From a virus, in IMG/VR virus record IMGVR_UViG_3300028837_000624, positions 1 through 24,867 of that record: 24,867 nucleotides of DNA. One strand, 5' to 3'. The translations under genes were made by a program, and so were the position numbers. The notes below the pieces were generated by a model. The model was not told the DNA's origin. It searched no databases and saw only the letters and a list, made by a program, of their open reading frames with translations. Below are positions 1 through 6,700 of this stretch, one piece after another (positions within the stretch are counted from its first letter, which is position 1; the number at the start of each line of letters is the position of its first letter).

Positions 1-44
1 CCATAGAGGGTCGAAATCGGCAGGTTGTTGTATTAAGCTAGAAG

Positions 45-236
45 TTATATCTTGGTAGTTATTAAGTTCTTAATTGGCCGCACCTGTAACCATTTCTGGG
101 CTTCCGCAATTAACTCGTGGAGTTTATAGATCGGCATAATCAAGCAGACCTCATTTTCAACTGAAATCTTTACCCCATGATCCCCTGCGTCCTCAACTCT
201 CCAATCCCCACTCACAAATTTCTCTATCATTCTCAT
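45..236 (-). CDS. Small hypothetical protein
   Basis: 63 residues. Starts MRMIEKFVSGDW on the stop of the phosphoesterase (ATGA overlap; AAAGAGGT Shine-Dalgarno), so it is coupled. The block GDWRVEDAGDHGVKISVENE, VCLIMPIYKLHEL is similar in layout to the protein at 1230-1481. No known family, no membrane segment. Confidence 0.55.
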   Translation of the reverse strand: MRMIEKFVSGDWRVEDAGDHGVKISVENEVCLIMPIYKLHELIAEAQKWLQVRPIKNLITTKI

Positions 237-1294
237 ACCTCTTTTTTGCTGTTCAAAAATTCTATTAAATCCCGGGCTTCCTCTATTGACCCCGCATGTC
301 GCATCTCGAAGTGATCGGTAGCCAGGATAACAACATTCGTCTGGGCTACACCCTTTTTCGGTAAAAATGACTTTTTCTGCATATATCTGTCGGTTATTTT
401 TTTCGTGCCCGATCTGATTAATATACGGGACTTGCCCAGGAGTTCCTCTTGACCAATATAGTTAATATGGTTATGCGCTATACAGACAATATCCGGTCTC
501 TGATCCTCGAACCGGACATACTGCCGACAGGTATGTCCCGGGTTGTAGGAGCTATTGAACCGATACCTGTGCCTCGCGGCGTCTATATACTCAGCCCCCT
601 CGGTCTTTATGTGTATCGTACCGCCCGCCCCCAGATACCTTTTATCCAGTTTCCCGGCCACATCCGAGATAACATCAAAATCGGCTAGGTTCTTGGCAAA
701 CCACTCATGGTCGCCTGAACACAGGGCTATCACCCTGTCCGCCATAACCTGCATAAACTTAAAGTATAGGAGTCTGGCAATTCTGGGTGGGAGCGTAGTA
801 TCAAATTGGCTGGAAGCTAGGGGCCCCATAAAGTAATCCCCCCCGTCCCCCATAAATACTAAGTAGAAATTGGGATAATTGGCAATGTCCAATACGTCCT
901 TCTCCAACCCGGCAAGGTCAACCGAACTCCCCTCTATATGCCAGTCTCCCGTGTGTATTATCCCAATCCACCTGTTTTTGGTCGCTATCGGATGGTTAAA
1001 TTCATGGGTGATTCTTGCCTCATCACGGTATATATCCTGCAGACCTTTTGCTGTCTTAAGTATTGCCTGGGTAGTTGAGTCAAAATCTCTTGGCTTGTTC
1101 TCGGCAATTTCCTGGCACTTAGAGATGTTAAGTCCGTTATTCTCGTAAAATCTTATGACTGCCGTCGGTGTGCGGACGGGCTTATCTTCCCAGAATTTTT
1201 GATTGAGTAGGTAAGCTATTTGGAGGGGTTTAATCCTTTGGGTTCGGAGCTTCGCCAGTTCGGCGATCTCCTTCGGACTCCATTTGTTTCGCAT
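233..1294 (-). CDS. Calcineurin-like metallophosphoesterase with HTH-like N-terminus
   Basis: 353 residues. The catalytic blocks are all present: GDWH (116-119, metal 1), GDGGDY (149-154), GDHEW (194-198, in place of GNHE), and AHNH (273-276). The N-terminal 55 residues WSPKEIAELAKLRTQRIKPL, then QIAYLLNQKFWEDKPVRTPT and AVIRFYENNG resemble a Myb/HTH-type DNA-binding module, unusual for this enzyme. RBS AGAGGGAAAA before ATG (1294) fixes the start. Mre11/SbcD-like nuclease, a cyclic nucleotide phosphodiesterase, or a protein phosphatase are all possible; the DNA-binding look and a phage setting favour a DNA- or nucleotide-directed enzyme (inference). Confidence 0.78.
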   Translation of the reverse strand: MRNKWSPKEIAELAKLRTQRIKPLQIAYLLNQKFWEDKPVRTPTAVIRFYENNGLNISKCQEIAENKPRDFDSTTQAILKTAKGLQDIYRDEARITHEFNHPIATKNRWIGIIHTGDWHIEGSSVDLAGLEKDVLDIANYPNFYLVFMGDGGDYFMGPLASSQFDTTLPPRIARLLYFKFMQVMADRVIALCSGDHEWFAKNLADFDVISDVAGKLDKRYLGAGGTIHIKTEGAEYIDAARHRYRFNSSYNPGHTCRQYVRFEDQRPDIVCIAHNHINYIGQEELLGKSRILIRSGTKKITDRYMQKKSFLPKKGVAQTNVVILATDHFEMRHAGSIEEARDLIEFLNSKKEV

Positions 1295-1481
1295 TTTTCC
1301 CTCTTATATCAGGCTTGAAAACAACCTGTTTTTCATCAAACTCATCTTTAATTTCTTCTTCCAAAGAATAGGGAGTTACTTTGCATACTAAATCTCCTAA
1401 AGTAATCGTAATCCAGTCACCTCTTCTCAAAGTCTCTATTGCATAATCTGGGAATTCAATTACCATTGAATCATCATTCAT
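1230..1481 (-). CDS. Small hypothetical protein
   Basis: 83 residues, acidic. N-terminal MVIEFPDYAIETLRRGDWIT, then ITLGDLVCKVTPYSLEEEIK, and a polar tail DRRTGEAPNPKD. The block GDW...V...VCKVTPYSLEE resembles the block GDWRVEDAGD...VCLIMPIYKLHEL of the gene at 45-236, so the two may be distant paralogues. The last 65 bp overlap the start of the phosphoesterase gene in another frame. No function can be stated. Confidence 0.55.
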   Translation of the reverse strand: MNDDSMVIEFPDYAIETLRRGDWITITLGDLVCKVTPYSLEEEIKDEFDEKQVVFKPDIRGKNAKQMESEGDRRTGEAPNPKD

Positions 1482-1641
1482 TTTTTTGTATCCTTGTTAT
1501 TTTTGATAATAATGCTTTTATAATTTGCTCTACCACTTTAGTTCTTCCAAGAATGTTATTAAGCTCATCCCTTAGTAAATCGAGTTCAGCTTGACCCGCA
1601 TTGTTTAGCGTCTTCGATGGCTTGCCCTTTTGCTTCGCCAT
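1474..1641 (-). CDS. Small hypothetical protein (55 residues)
   Basis: Begins MAKQKGKPSKTLNNAGQAEL and continues DLLRDELNNILGRTKVVEQI to IQKNE. The Shine-Dalgarno GAGGAGGAGGAAG upstream of ATG (1641) is one of the strongest in the window. The frame overlaps the next gene by 8 bp. Basic N-terminus followed by an amphipathic helix; no known family. It is the first gene after the palindrome and may be regulated by it. Confidence 0.65.
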   Translation of the reverse strand: MAKQKGKPSKTLNNAGQAELDLLRDELNNILGRTKVVEQIIKALLSKITRIQKNE

Positions 1642-1702
1642 GTATACTTCCTCCTCCTCTTTTTGCGATTGTGATTTCCTCTACCCATTTTGTATCCCAA
1701 AT

Positions 1703-1720
1703 TGAGTACAATTGTACTCA
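1703..1720. promoter_or_regulatory. 18-bp perfect palindrome, probable operator
   Basis: TGAGTACAATTGTACTCA is a perfect 18-bp palindrome in the intergenic space between the tail-anchored protein (stop at 1728) and the next gene (ATG at 1641). It is not followed by a T-run on either strand, so it is no terminator. A poor minus-strand promoter TTGTAA-17 nt-TGTACT overlaps it. It looks like the binding site of a dimeric repressor. No repressor gene lies in the window. Confidence 0.55.
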
Positions 1721-1727
1721 GAAAGTA

Positions 1728-1940
1728 TTACAATAAAAATAAAATCACGTCTAACCATAGATAAAACAGCCACACATAAAGGAATAATAAGAGTATTACA
1801 GAGAAGAAATAGCGAGCTGCCTCAAGATAAACTGGAATATTATCCCACCAGGAAGCGGGGGATAGTAGATCTGTGCTTGCTGTCCCTCTCATTTCTTCAG
1901 CCATCTTAATGAACTCATCCCAATTATCGTAGATTCCCAT
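1728..1940 (-). CDS. Small C-terminally membrane-anchored protein
   Basis: 70 residues, starting directly after the Rz-like stop with AGAAGGA 5 nt before ATG. The N-terminal half is soluble and acidic (MGIYDNWDEFIKMAEEMRGT), while the last about 30 residues are strongly hydrophobic (YFFSVILLLFLYVWLFYLWL), a tail anchor. It has no signal peptide or lipobox. Its tight coupling to the spanin candidate suggests a lysis accessory such as a partner or regulator (inference), otherwise unknown. Confidence 0.55.
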   Translation of the reverse strand: MGIYDNWDEFIKMAEEMRGTASTDLLSPASWWDNIPVYLEAARYFFSVILLLFLYVWLFYLWLDVILFLL

Positions 1941-2330
1941 TTATATCCTTCTATATGGTGCTGGCATTTCCCAAAGCCGAATGCCTAGTTTCGTTTCCAG
2001 TATTTTGATTTTCCTATCTTGTTCTTCTATTTTCTTTTTAAGCCTTTTACATTCATCCATAAGTTCGAGCCACGTTGTCCAGTGGTCTGGCTTTGTAGTA
2101 TAAACAAGCCTTCTTAGATAATTATTTTCTTGATACATCATACTTAAAGCACAATGGAGATTTTCTATGTCCATTCGCAATTCAAGTATCAAATCTTTCT
2201 CAGTTCGATGAAGCCAGGGGGCTTTAGCCTGACCCATTTCATTTATATAATTTGCTAACGTGAAAGTAAATGTCAGTATTACAGTAATTGCTAATAGGAA
2301 AAATACAATCTTTTTATCTTCTTTAATCAT
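1941..2330 (-). CDS. Rz-like inner-membrane spanin candidate
   Basis: 129 residues. One N-terminal membrane helix (KIVFFLLAITVILTFTFTLA, about 7-26) in signal-anchor orientation, then a long charged helical region with a coiled coil near the end (ECKRLKKKIEEQDRKIKILE). This is the layout of an i-spanin, the protein that spans the periplasm and fuses membranes in the last step of lysis of diderm hosts. It follows the transglycosylase as expected. No overlapping lipoprotein (o-spanin) gene is found, so a one-component or different partner arrangement, or a different function, remains open. Confidence 0.55.
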   Translation of the reverse strand: MIKEDKKIVFFLLAITVILTFTFTLANYINEMGQAKAPWLHRTEKDLILELRMDIENLHCALSMMYQENNYLRRLVYTTKPDHWTTWLELMDECKRLKKKIEEQDRKIKILETKLGIRLWEMPAPYRRI

Positions 2331-2336
2331 GCTTTA

Positions 2337-2390
2337 TCAGCATTGCTCCTCTATTTTAGGTGGAAAATCTTCAGCAATATTTTCTCTCAT
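2337..2390 (-). CDS. Possible leader ORF (17 residues)
   Basis: Reads MRENIAEDFPPKIEEQC. Preceded by an excellent GAGGAGGG Shine-Dalgarno at about 9 nt, stronger than that of many real genes here. The SD lies in the small hairpin ACCCT-gagg-AGGGT, which could mask it. It ends 7 bp before the ATG of the Rz-like gene and carries that gene's likely SD (GAGGAG), so translation of the peptide may couple to the next gene. Real product not certain. Confidence 0.35.
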   Translation of the reverse strand: MRENIAEDFPPKIEEQC

Positions 2391-2404
2391 TGATTTTACC
2401 CTCC

Positions 2405-2494
2405 TCAGGGTTTTTTGTTCAATATAAAATTATGTTCACTCGCTATTGAACGTAAGTGTTTACACTTCTTAATAAGTGTATGGCGTTTAGTCAT
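2405..2494 (-). CDS. Possible small ORF (29 residues)
   Basis: Reads MTKRHTLIKKCKHLRSIASE then HNFILNKKP. Very basic. Weak Shine-Dalgarno (AAGAAAA). Its codons contain part of the inverted repeats of this region, so it may be a leader peptide or chance. Low confidence. Confidence 0.3.
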   Translation of the reverse strand: MTKRHTLIKKCKHLRSIASEHNFILNKKP

Positions 2495-2637
2495 TTTTCT
2501 TAGAATTATGCCTTATCATCTAGTCATTCTTTATGCTACGCCGGAACCTGGAACATCTCTATACATTTCTGTAACCCCCATTGTATAAAAATTTACAATA
2601 GTTACGTTTATAGTGAATACCGTGAAAAATAATACAA

Positions 2638-3300
2638 TTATTCATCCTTCTCGTGTTCGTATAACTCCATTACTTTCCTAACATAGTTAGTTATCTGTCT
2701 ATAGTCAGGCGCTTTCCCGTTAATTCTGCAACTAGGAAAAGCTAAGTATAACTTAACTTCATCCCATTTTTGCCAATCATCTACGCTAATGTTTGCTCGT
2801 TTTGCCAAGGATATAGCCTTATTTATATAGCCCCTTCCCCCGTTATAAGCAGCTAAAGAGAATTTAATCCTTTCCATAGCATCGGGAATCTCGGGGAAAT
2901 GCTGGAATTGCAGACGAAAATAATCAGTGCCTCCCCGAATATTCTCCTCTGCGTCAAAGGGATAAGTAACTTTCATCTCCTCGGCAGTGTCGGGCATCAG
3001 TTGCATAAGTCCCAGGGCGCCCACCTCACTCACTGCCCGAGGATTCATACTTGACTCTACCAGAGCCATCCACTTGAACAGCTTCCAGTTAAAATAAGTC
3101 CCCTGTGCATAGTACCTAAATAAGGAATCGAACCTGTCTTGTTTTTGCATTAGACTTACCAATTGGTAAAAAAATATACCGATTAATATCAGCGCAATGA
3201 ATGTAGATTTTAGCATTGCAGTAGCGGGGCAGGGAAAACCACCTATGAGATTAAAAGGAGGAAAGCTCCCATAGTGGAAAAGCCGCCCCGCCAGTTTCAT
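2638..3300 (-). CDS. Endolysin: membrane-anchored lytic transglycosylase (SLT family)
   Basis: 220 residues. The SLT domain shows motif I KWMALVESSMNPRAVS with catalytic E82, motif II GALGLMQLMP (94-103), and motif III SLAAYNGGRGYINKA. This enzyme cleaves the peptidoglycan glycan chain without water, leaving anhydromuramic ends. A hydrophobic segment STFIALILIGIFFYQLVSL (about 32-50) precedes the domain, so it is membrane-tethered or a SAR-type endolysin. The annotated ATG overlaps the holin stop by 4 bp; the alternative start M29 (MLKSTFIALIL) lacks a Shine-Dalgarno but would give a clean N-terminal anchor, so the first 28 residues are uncertain. Confidence 0.85.
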   Translation of the reverse strand: MKLAGRLFHYGSFPPFNLIGGFPCPATAMLKSTFIALILIGIFFYQLVSLMQKQDRFDSLFRYYAQGTYFNWKLFKWMALVESSMNPRAVSEVGALGLMQLMPDTAEEMKVTYPFDAEENIRGGTDYFRLQFQHFPEIPDAMERIKFSLAAYNGGRGYINKAISLAKRANISVDDWQKWDEVKLYLAFPSCRINGKAPDYRQITNYVRKVMELYEHEKDE

Positions 3301-3494
3301 TCTTTCATAAGGTTTTGTAGAGTTCGCTCAACGGCTTTCTCTTCAAACCAGAAGACAATAACCATAGTGATAATCGGAGCCGCTGCTTCCCAAGGAATTA
3401 ATCCTCTTAGTAAGCCATATCCGAAAATCGCTACCATAGCAAAAGTTACAACTGGTCTAACCAAAGCTCTAAGCCATTCCATATTGACCTCCAA
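3297..3494 (-). CDS. Holin candidate (GTA-holin/3TM-like)
   Basis: 65 residues with two membrane helices: VRPVVTFAMVAIFGYGLLRG (12-31) and WEAAAPIITMVIVFWFEEKA (35-54). The phrase WLRALVRPVVT and the terminal WFEEKAVERTLQNL resemble the holin family that includes the gene-transfer-agent holins. Small size, position directly before the transglycosylase, and the 4-bp stop/start overlap (ATGA) with it make a holin by far the best reading. No N-terminal start motif for dual holin/antiholin is obvious, although MEVNMEW gives two nearby ATG codons (3494 and 3482) that could yield two forms. Confidence 0.75.
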   Translation of the reverse strand: MEVNMEWLRALVRPVVTFAMVAIFGYGLLRGLIPWEAAAPIITMVIVFWFEEKAVERTLQNLMKE

Positions 3495-3499
3495 TTATT

Positions 3500-3739
3500 T
3501 TATTCTCTGAACTCATAGACAAGCCCCAAATACCACTCGCCTCCAATATTATAGACTGCTGGCTCGAACCTACTAAACCAATCCCAGATACCACCAGATT
3601 TGGAGTGCAGTCCCGTGTACTGTTCTTCTCGAACGCTTGTCAGCTTCAATTCCTTGAACTCCGTTTGAGCGAGTGCAAAACCAGATAACCCCAGTGCCAA
3701 TGCTAGAAGCACCAGCACCATAACCATTTTTTTAAACAT
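3500..3739 (-). CDS. Small exported protein
   Basis: 79 residues. Residues 1-24 are a clear signal peptide: MFKKM, then VMVLVLLALALGLSG, then FALA with an Ala-X-Ala cleavage site before QTEFKEL. The mature part is about 55 residues, aromatic (IWDWFSRFEPAVYNIGGEWY) and ends in YEFRE. No lipobox Cys, so it is not the usual o-spanin lipoprotein. No family recognised. It begins the lysis block just upstream of the holin candidate. Either a lysis helper in the periplasm or a superinfection-exclusion/cell-surface factor (inference). Confidence 0.65.
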   Translation of the reverse strand: MFKKMVMVLVLLALALGLSGFALAQTEFKELKLTSVREEQYTGLHSKSGGIWDWFSRFEPAVYNIGGEWYLGLVYEFRE

Positions 3740-3760
3740 TTTACCCCTCCTTATTCCTCT

Positions 3761-4459
3761 TTATATTAACTCTAATTGCACTTCAGATAACCTCTTCTTT
3801 GCTATTTCACAGTATTCGGGATTTATCTCGAAGCCTATGTAGTGCCTACTAAGCTGTTTACAGGCGACTGCGGTCGTGCCTGAGCCCATAAAGGGGTCAA
3901 GGATGATATTTTTTTCTTCTGATGAGGCTATAAGTAGTCTTTTAACTAGTTCAAGAGGTTTTTGCATTTTCATAAAACGCTTATCTTTCTTAAAATTGCT
4001 TTGTGGCACAGCACACTTTATAACATCATAATTATTGCTAGCATATCTTTTCCATTTCGTTCTAACTCTAATGGAAGGATTGTTCTTTGTCGCAAAAAAG
4101 ATTGGCTGCCATTGCTTCCTATAACAATGTTTACCATTGAGCAAACCCTGATATCCCTTAGCTATATTGGGATAATACCACACAATTACATTACGCAGTT
4201 TTAGGTGTCTTTCGATAAGGGGCTGTATTACAGGAATATGAAATTGAGAATAAAAACAATATAGACTTGCACCTTCTTTCATAGTTCGTTCAATTTCAGT
4301 CAACCAAAGAGTAGGGAAACTAGCTTCAAAATTTTCAAATTTATATTCCTTTTTTAATATTCCATAGGGAGGGTCAACAATAATCAAATCAATACTCTCA
4401 TCTGGTAACCTCTTCATCCCCTCCAAACAATCCTCGTTATAGATTACGTCTAGTTTCAT
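3761..4459 (-). CDS. DNA methyltransferase, DPPY-type (N6-adenine or N4-cytosine)
   Basis: 232 residues. Class beta order: motif IV LIIVDPPYG (residues 25-33, DPPY at 29-32) comes before motif I DPFMGSGTTAVACKQLSRHYIGFEINPEYC near the C-terminus. QKPLELVKRLLIASS (motif X region) precedes motif I as expected. DPPY favours adenine N6 methylation, but N4-cytosine cannot be excluded. No restriction enzyme gene is adjacent, so it is a solitary phage methyltransferase, usually protecting phage DNA from host restriction. The central part (KGYQGLLNGKHCYRKQWQPI) holds the small target-recognition region. Locally more AT-rich than the tail genes, consistent with recent acquisition. Confidence 0.88.
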   Translation of the reverse strand: MKLDVIYNEDCLEGMKRLPDESIDLIIVDPPYGILKKEYKFENFEASFPTLWLTEIERTMKEGASLYCFYSQFHIPVIQPLIERHLKLRNVIVWYYPNIAKGYQGLLNGKHCYRKQWQPIFFATKNNPSIRVRTKWKRYASNNYDVIKCAVPQSNFKKDKRFMKMQKPLELVKRLLIASSEEKNIILDPFMGSGTTAVACKQLSRHYIGFEINPEYCEIAKKRLSEVQLELI

Positions 4460-4463
4460 CTAA

Positions 4464-5198
4464 TTAGAGGTCGTAGGCAGCCCACGCGCTGTGGAGAATG
4501 AACATCGCAAACTCCCATTCCAAATACCCATAGCCCTGAGCGCCCCAGCCAGTCCCCCAGCTGTTCTTAAACTTCAGATATTTATCGTCATAGGCCACCA
4601 TCAAAATAGCGTGGTAGCCCAAAATGTTCTGGCTGGATGAGGGCTTGATAATCCCATCCTTCCCCACATCAAACCAGGTTGAATGAACAGCGACACCAAG
4701 CGCAATCGGGCCAGTCTCGTGCAGGCCCCGCTTGACTAATGTAATGTCTTTCTGAGGAATGGTTAAGCTCCGATACTTTTTAATTTTGAAAATCGAAGCT
4801 CTATTGGCAGCTTGCTCATTAGGCTCCCCTCTTACTCCAGGCACATAAGGCCAAAGCTCCTCTGGACAAATCCCGTGCTTCTGCAATGCTTTCATAGCTC
4901 CTCTAATGGTAGTCCCTTCATAGTCTGTCCCAGGGAATTCATCCTCTTCTTTAGCCCACTCGTAAATCCAACGCTCAGAGAGGTCAATAATTTTGCCATA
5001 CTCACGCCACTCTTGAAATTCCTTGAGAGCCGTTACGTCAAAACCTACGCAGGTTCCCTCATTCCCTTGATCTCTAACTTCTGTTTGTTGGCTTGTCCAG
5101 TCAATTTCTTTAGGCAAATTATATTGTGGTAAAGGTGCAAGAAGGCAAAGGTCGTCTATGTCTGGTGGCTCTGGTCTATAACCTAATTTATATTCCAT
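4464..5198 (-). CDS. Papain-like (C1) cysteine peptidase
   Basis: 244 residues with a full catalytic set: oxyanion Q44 and nucleophile C50 in VRDQGNEGTCVGFDVTALKE, H196 in LGYHAILMVAYDD, and N212 in LKFKNSWGTGWGAQGYGYLE, the classic family motif. The N-terminus LGYRPEPPDIDD followed by LPKEIDWTSQ resembles short bacterial C1 peptidases that lack a propeptide. No signal peptide. Its GTT-rich neighbourhood gives no regulatory hint; it lies 1 bp downstream of the glycosidase-like gene, so the pair is co-expressed late. Papain-family peptidases are uncommon phage cargo; candidate targets are host surface proteins, a virion protein, or a host stress factor (all inference). Confidence 0.85.
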   Translation of the reverse strand: MEYKLGYRPEPPDIDDLCLLAPLPQYNLPKEIDWTSQQTEVRDQGNEGTCVGFDVTALKEFQEWREYGKIIDLSERWIYEWAKEEDEFPGTDYEGTTIRGAMKALQKHGICPEELWPYVPGVRGEPNEQAANRASIFKIKKYRSLTIPQKDITLVKRGLHETGPIALGVAVHSTWFDVGKDGIIKPSSSQNILGYHAILMVAYDDKYLKFKNSWGTGWGAQGYGYLEWEFAMFILHSAWAAYDL

Positions 5199-5199
5199 C

Positions 5200-6195
5200 T
5201 TACTTCACCTTTCCTAAAAATTGTTTTATCTCGTTATACATCTCATCACTCGTCGCCGGCCCGAAATAGTGATCCCAAGCCCAATATCCAAAACCTCCAG
5301 TAAATACATTATAAGGCTTCAGTGTATCGAATTGGCTTTCAATGCAACCCAATGGGACTTTGCTATTCTCTATGGGCGGGTCGTGGTGCACTGCCGGCTC
5401 GTCACAGCACTGCATAATAAAGATTACTGGCTTAGTGATACCTTTACTGTCCAGGTATGTCCTCTCCTGCCTGCCGACTTCTGCGAGATACGCTAGGGGT
5501 TCTAGTCCCCACATCTCGCCTGTTCCGTCATAGACGTAGCTATCCGGCGTGAGGAAGTCCATTGCCTCGAAGTTGATCTTGTGCCAATTACTGGTGCCGC
5601 CTGCCAGTGTTTGTGTCACTGGATGGTTGTCCCGCGCTTTGAAGAAGTCGTATATCTCTTTTTGCTGCTCAAGGCTTATATCTCTATTCCAAAGATTGGC
5701 CTCCTCAATAGGTTGCCAGCAATACAGCGCAGGATGGTTTTTGCACTTTTCGATAATCCCAGCCACCTCGTTCCTATCCCAAGAGCCAGTCCTTAATATC
5801 TCGTTATGTATTCTACTGGCAATCGAGTAGTAAACTTTAAGGTTCAAGTCATCGGCCCTGTTCAGAAAATGAATCATATCGATATAGGGAAGCTCATAGC
5901 TCTGAATAACAGTAATCCCCAGGGCAGCCACTTTCGCAAAATCATCATCAGGCCCTACACAGAACATCACCCGCTCAGGCCCGATTTGCGTTTCCTTTTC
6001 TGGCCATTCGGTTATAGGTGCTCCAACTGGCGGAAACTCACCCTTCATCTTATATGTAAAATTGTGGCAATCTGGCTTTATTCCTAATTCTCCGCAAATA
6101 TTTACGAGATCAGGCCAATGTTTTATATGCCTCGCTTTTTCCTCACCCTCTTTTTGAAGATAAAGTTCTGCTCGTTGTAAAATTCTTCCTTTCAC
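5200..6195 (-). CDS. TIM-barrel glycoside hydrolase-like protein
   Basis: 331 residues, GTG start at 6195 preceded by GGAGG at 6 nt. Barrel features: VMFCVGPDDDFAKVAALGITVIQSYE (first strands), LKVYYSIASRIH, then KNHPALYCWQPIEEANL (152-168), which resembles the beta-4 end of GH2/GH5-type barrels (HPAL..W..x-x-E) with E164 or E165 as possible acid/base; MDFLTPDSYVYDG, and KPVIFIMQCCDEP (strand 7 region, E266 as possible nucleophile). I cannot assign a GH family or substrate. No signal peptide. Position after the tail hub and before a peptidase suggests a virion-associated or lysis-time enzyme that degrades host surface polysaccharide (inference). Confidence 0.7.
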   Translation of the reverse strand: MKGRILQRAELYLQKEGEEKARHIKHWPDLVNICGELGIKPDCHNFTYKMKGEFPPVGAPITEWPEKETQIGPERVMFCVGPDDDFAKVAALGITVIQSYELPYIDMIHFLNRADDLNLKVYYSIASRIHNEILRTGSWDRNEVAGIIEKCKNHPALYCWQPIEEANLWNRDISLEQQKEIYDFFKARDNHPVTQTLAGGTSNWHKINFEAMDFLTPDSYVYDGTGEMWGLEPLAYLAEVGRQERTYLDSKGITKPVIFIMQCCDEPAVHHDPPIENSKVPLGCIESQFDTLKPYNVFTGGFGYWAWDHYFGPATSDEMYNEIKQFLGKVK

Positions 6196-6329
6196 TTTAT
6201 GCCTCCAAATAACTTATTTTTAAAATAGTTAAACCATTGATATATAACGAGAATTATAAACCGCCCCGGACTCTTAAAGACAGCATCACCCATTTCTTCC
6301 CAAGCATCTCTATACGGATTTTTTCTCAT
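6192..6329 (-). CDS. Small protein with one possible membrane helix (45 residues)
   Basis: Reads MRKNPYRDAWEEMGDAVFKS then PGRFIILVIYQWFNYFKNKL and FGGIK. The ATG at 6329 overlaps the preceding stop as ATGA and its own stop overlaps the next gene's GTG start, giving an unbroken coupled series across a 130-bp stretch otherwise empty. The segment RFIILVIYQWFNYF is hydrophobic enough for a single short membrane or amphipathic helix. Function unknown. Confidence 0.6.
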   Translation of the reverse strand: MRKNPYRDAWEEMGDAVFKSPGRFIILVIYQWFNYFKNKLFGGIK

Positions 6330-6700
6330 TGCTCTGGTGGCAATTCTCTATTAGAGAGTATTCTCACTATGTTCAGAGTGCCCCAGAGAGCTTTTGCCAG
6401 AACTCTTAAGAATTCTTTGGCATTGGCGAAGTCTGTCACGCTGTTTTCTATGTAGGTATCAATTTGAGCTAGTTTCTTGTCCCCGAGCCACTCTAACTGG
6501 GTGATTATTTTCTGAAGTTCCTCTGTATCAATTATGCTGGTGACTTCATCTAGCACCTGATCTTCCGTTTCTATTCTTGCTGGGTCACCTGCTCTGGCTT
6601 CACCTAATTGTCTAATTCTTCGTGCTATTTTCTCATCCCTTTCTAGCTTCACTCTCATCGCTTTTCCCATTTCGCTTATCTTTTTTTGCTTTTCATCCAT
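6326..6700 (-). CDS. Hypothetical helical protein
   Basis: 124 residues, nearly all helical and charged (MDEKQKKISEMGKAMRVKLE, then RDEKIARRIRQLGEARAGDP), with a second helical half (QKIITQLEWLGDKKLAQIDTYI, FANAKEFLRVLAKALWGTLN). No recognised family. Its start overlaps the hub stop (6700), and its stop overlaps the start of the 45-residue gene (ATGA), so it is translationally coupled to the tail module. A tail-tip or chaperone accessory role is possible but unproven. Confidence 0.55.
   Translation of the reverse strand: MDEKQKKISEMGKAMRVKLERDEKIARRIRQLGEARAGDPARIETEDQVLDEVTSIIDTEELQKIITQLEWLGDKKLAQIDTYIENSVTDFANAKEFLRVLAKALWGTLNIVRILSNRELPPEQ

Larger units (their letters stand above)
2331..2637 (-). 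promoter_or_regulatory. Intergenic regulatory region with nested inverted repeats
   Basis: This 307-bp stretch has no normal-sized gene. Besides the two small ORFs, it holds perfect repeats: GTTCAATA (2417-2424) with TATTGAAC (2444-2451), and the alternation AAGTGT (2454-2459), TACACTT (2461-2467), AAGTGTA (2474-2480), in which the middle copy can pair with either neighbour. A 6-bp ATTGTA/TACAAT repeat lies at 2580-2599. The mutually exclusive pairing looks like an attenuator or operator cluster. No convincing promoter or coding-strand terminator is seen. Confidence 0.45.

Noticed and set aside
1-44. Possible ATG on the minus strand at position 4
   Set aside because: No ribosome binding site and the frame leaves the window after one codon.
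2396-2416. Terminator on the + strand (ACCCT-cctc-AGGGT followed by TTTTTT)
   Set aside because: Only a 5-bp stem, and there are no + strand genes in the window. On the coding strand it has no T-run. It may instead mask a ribosome binding site.
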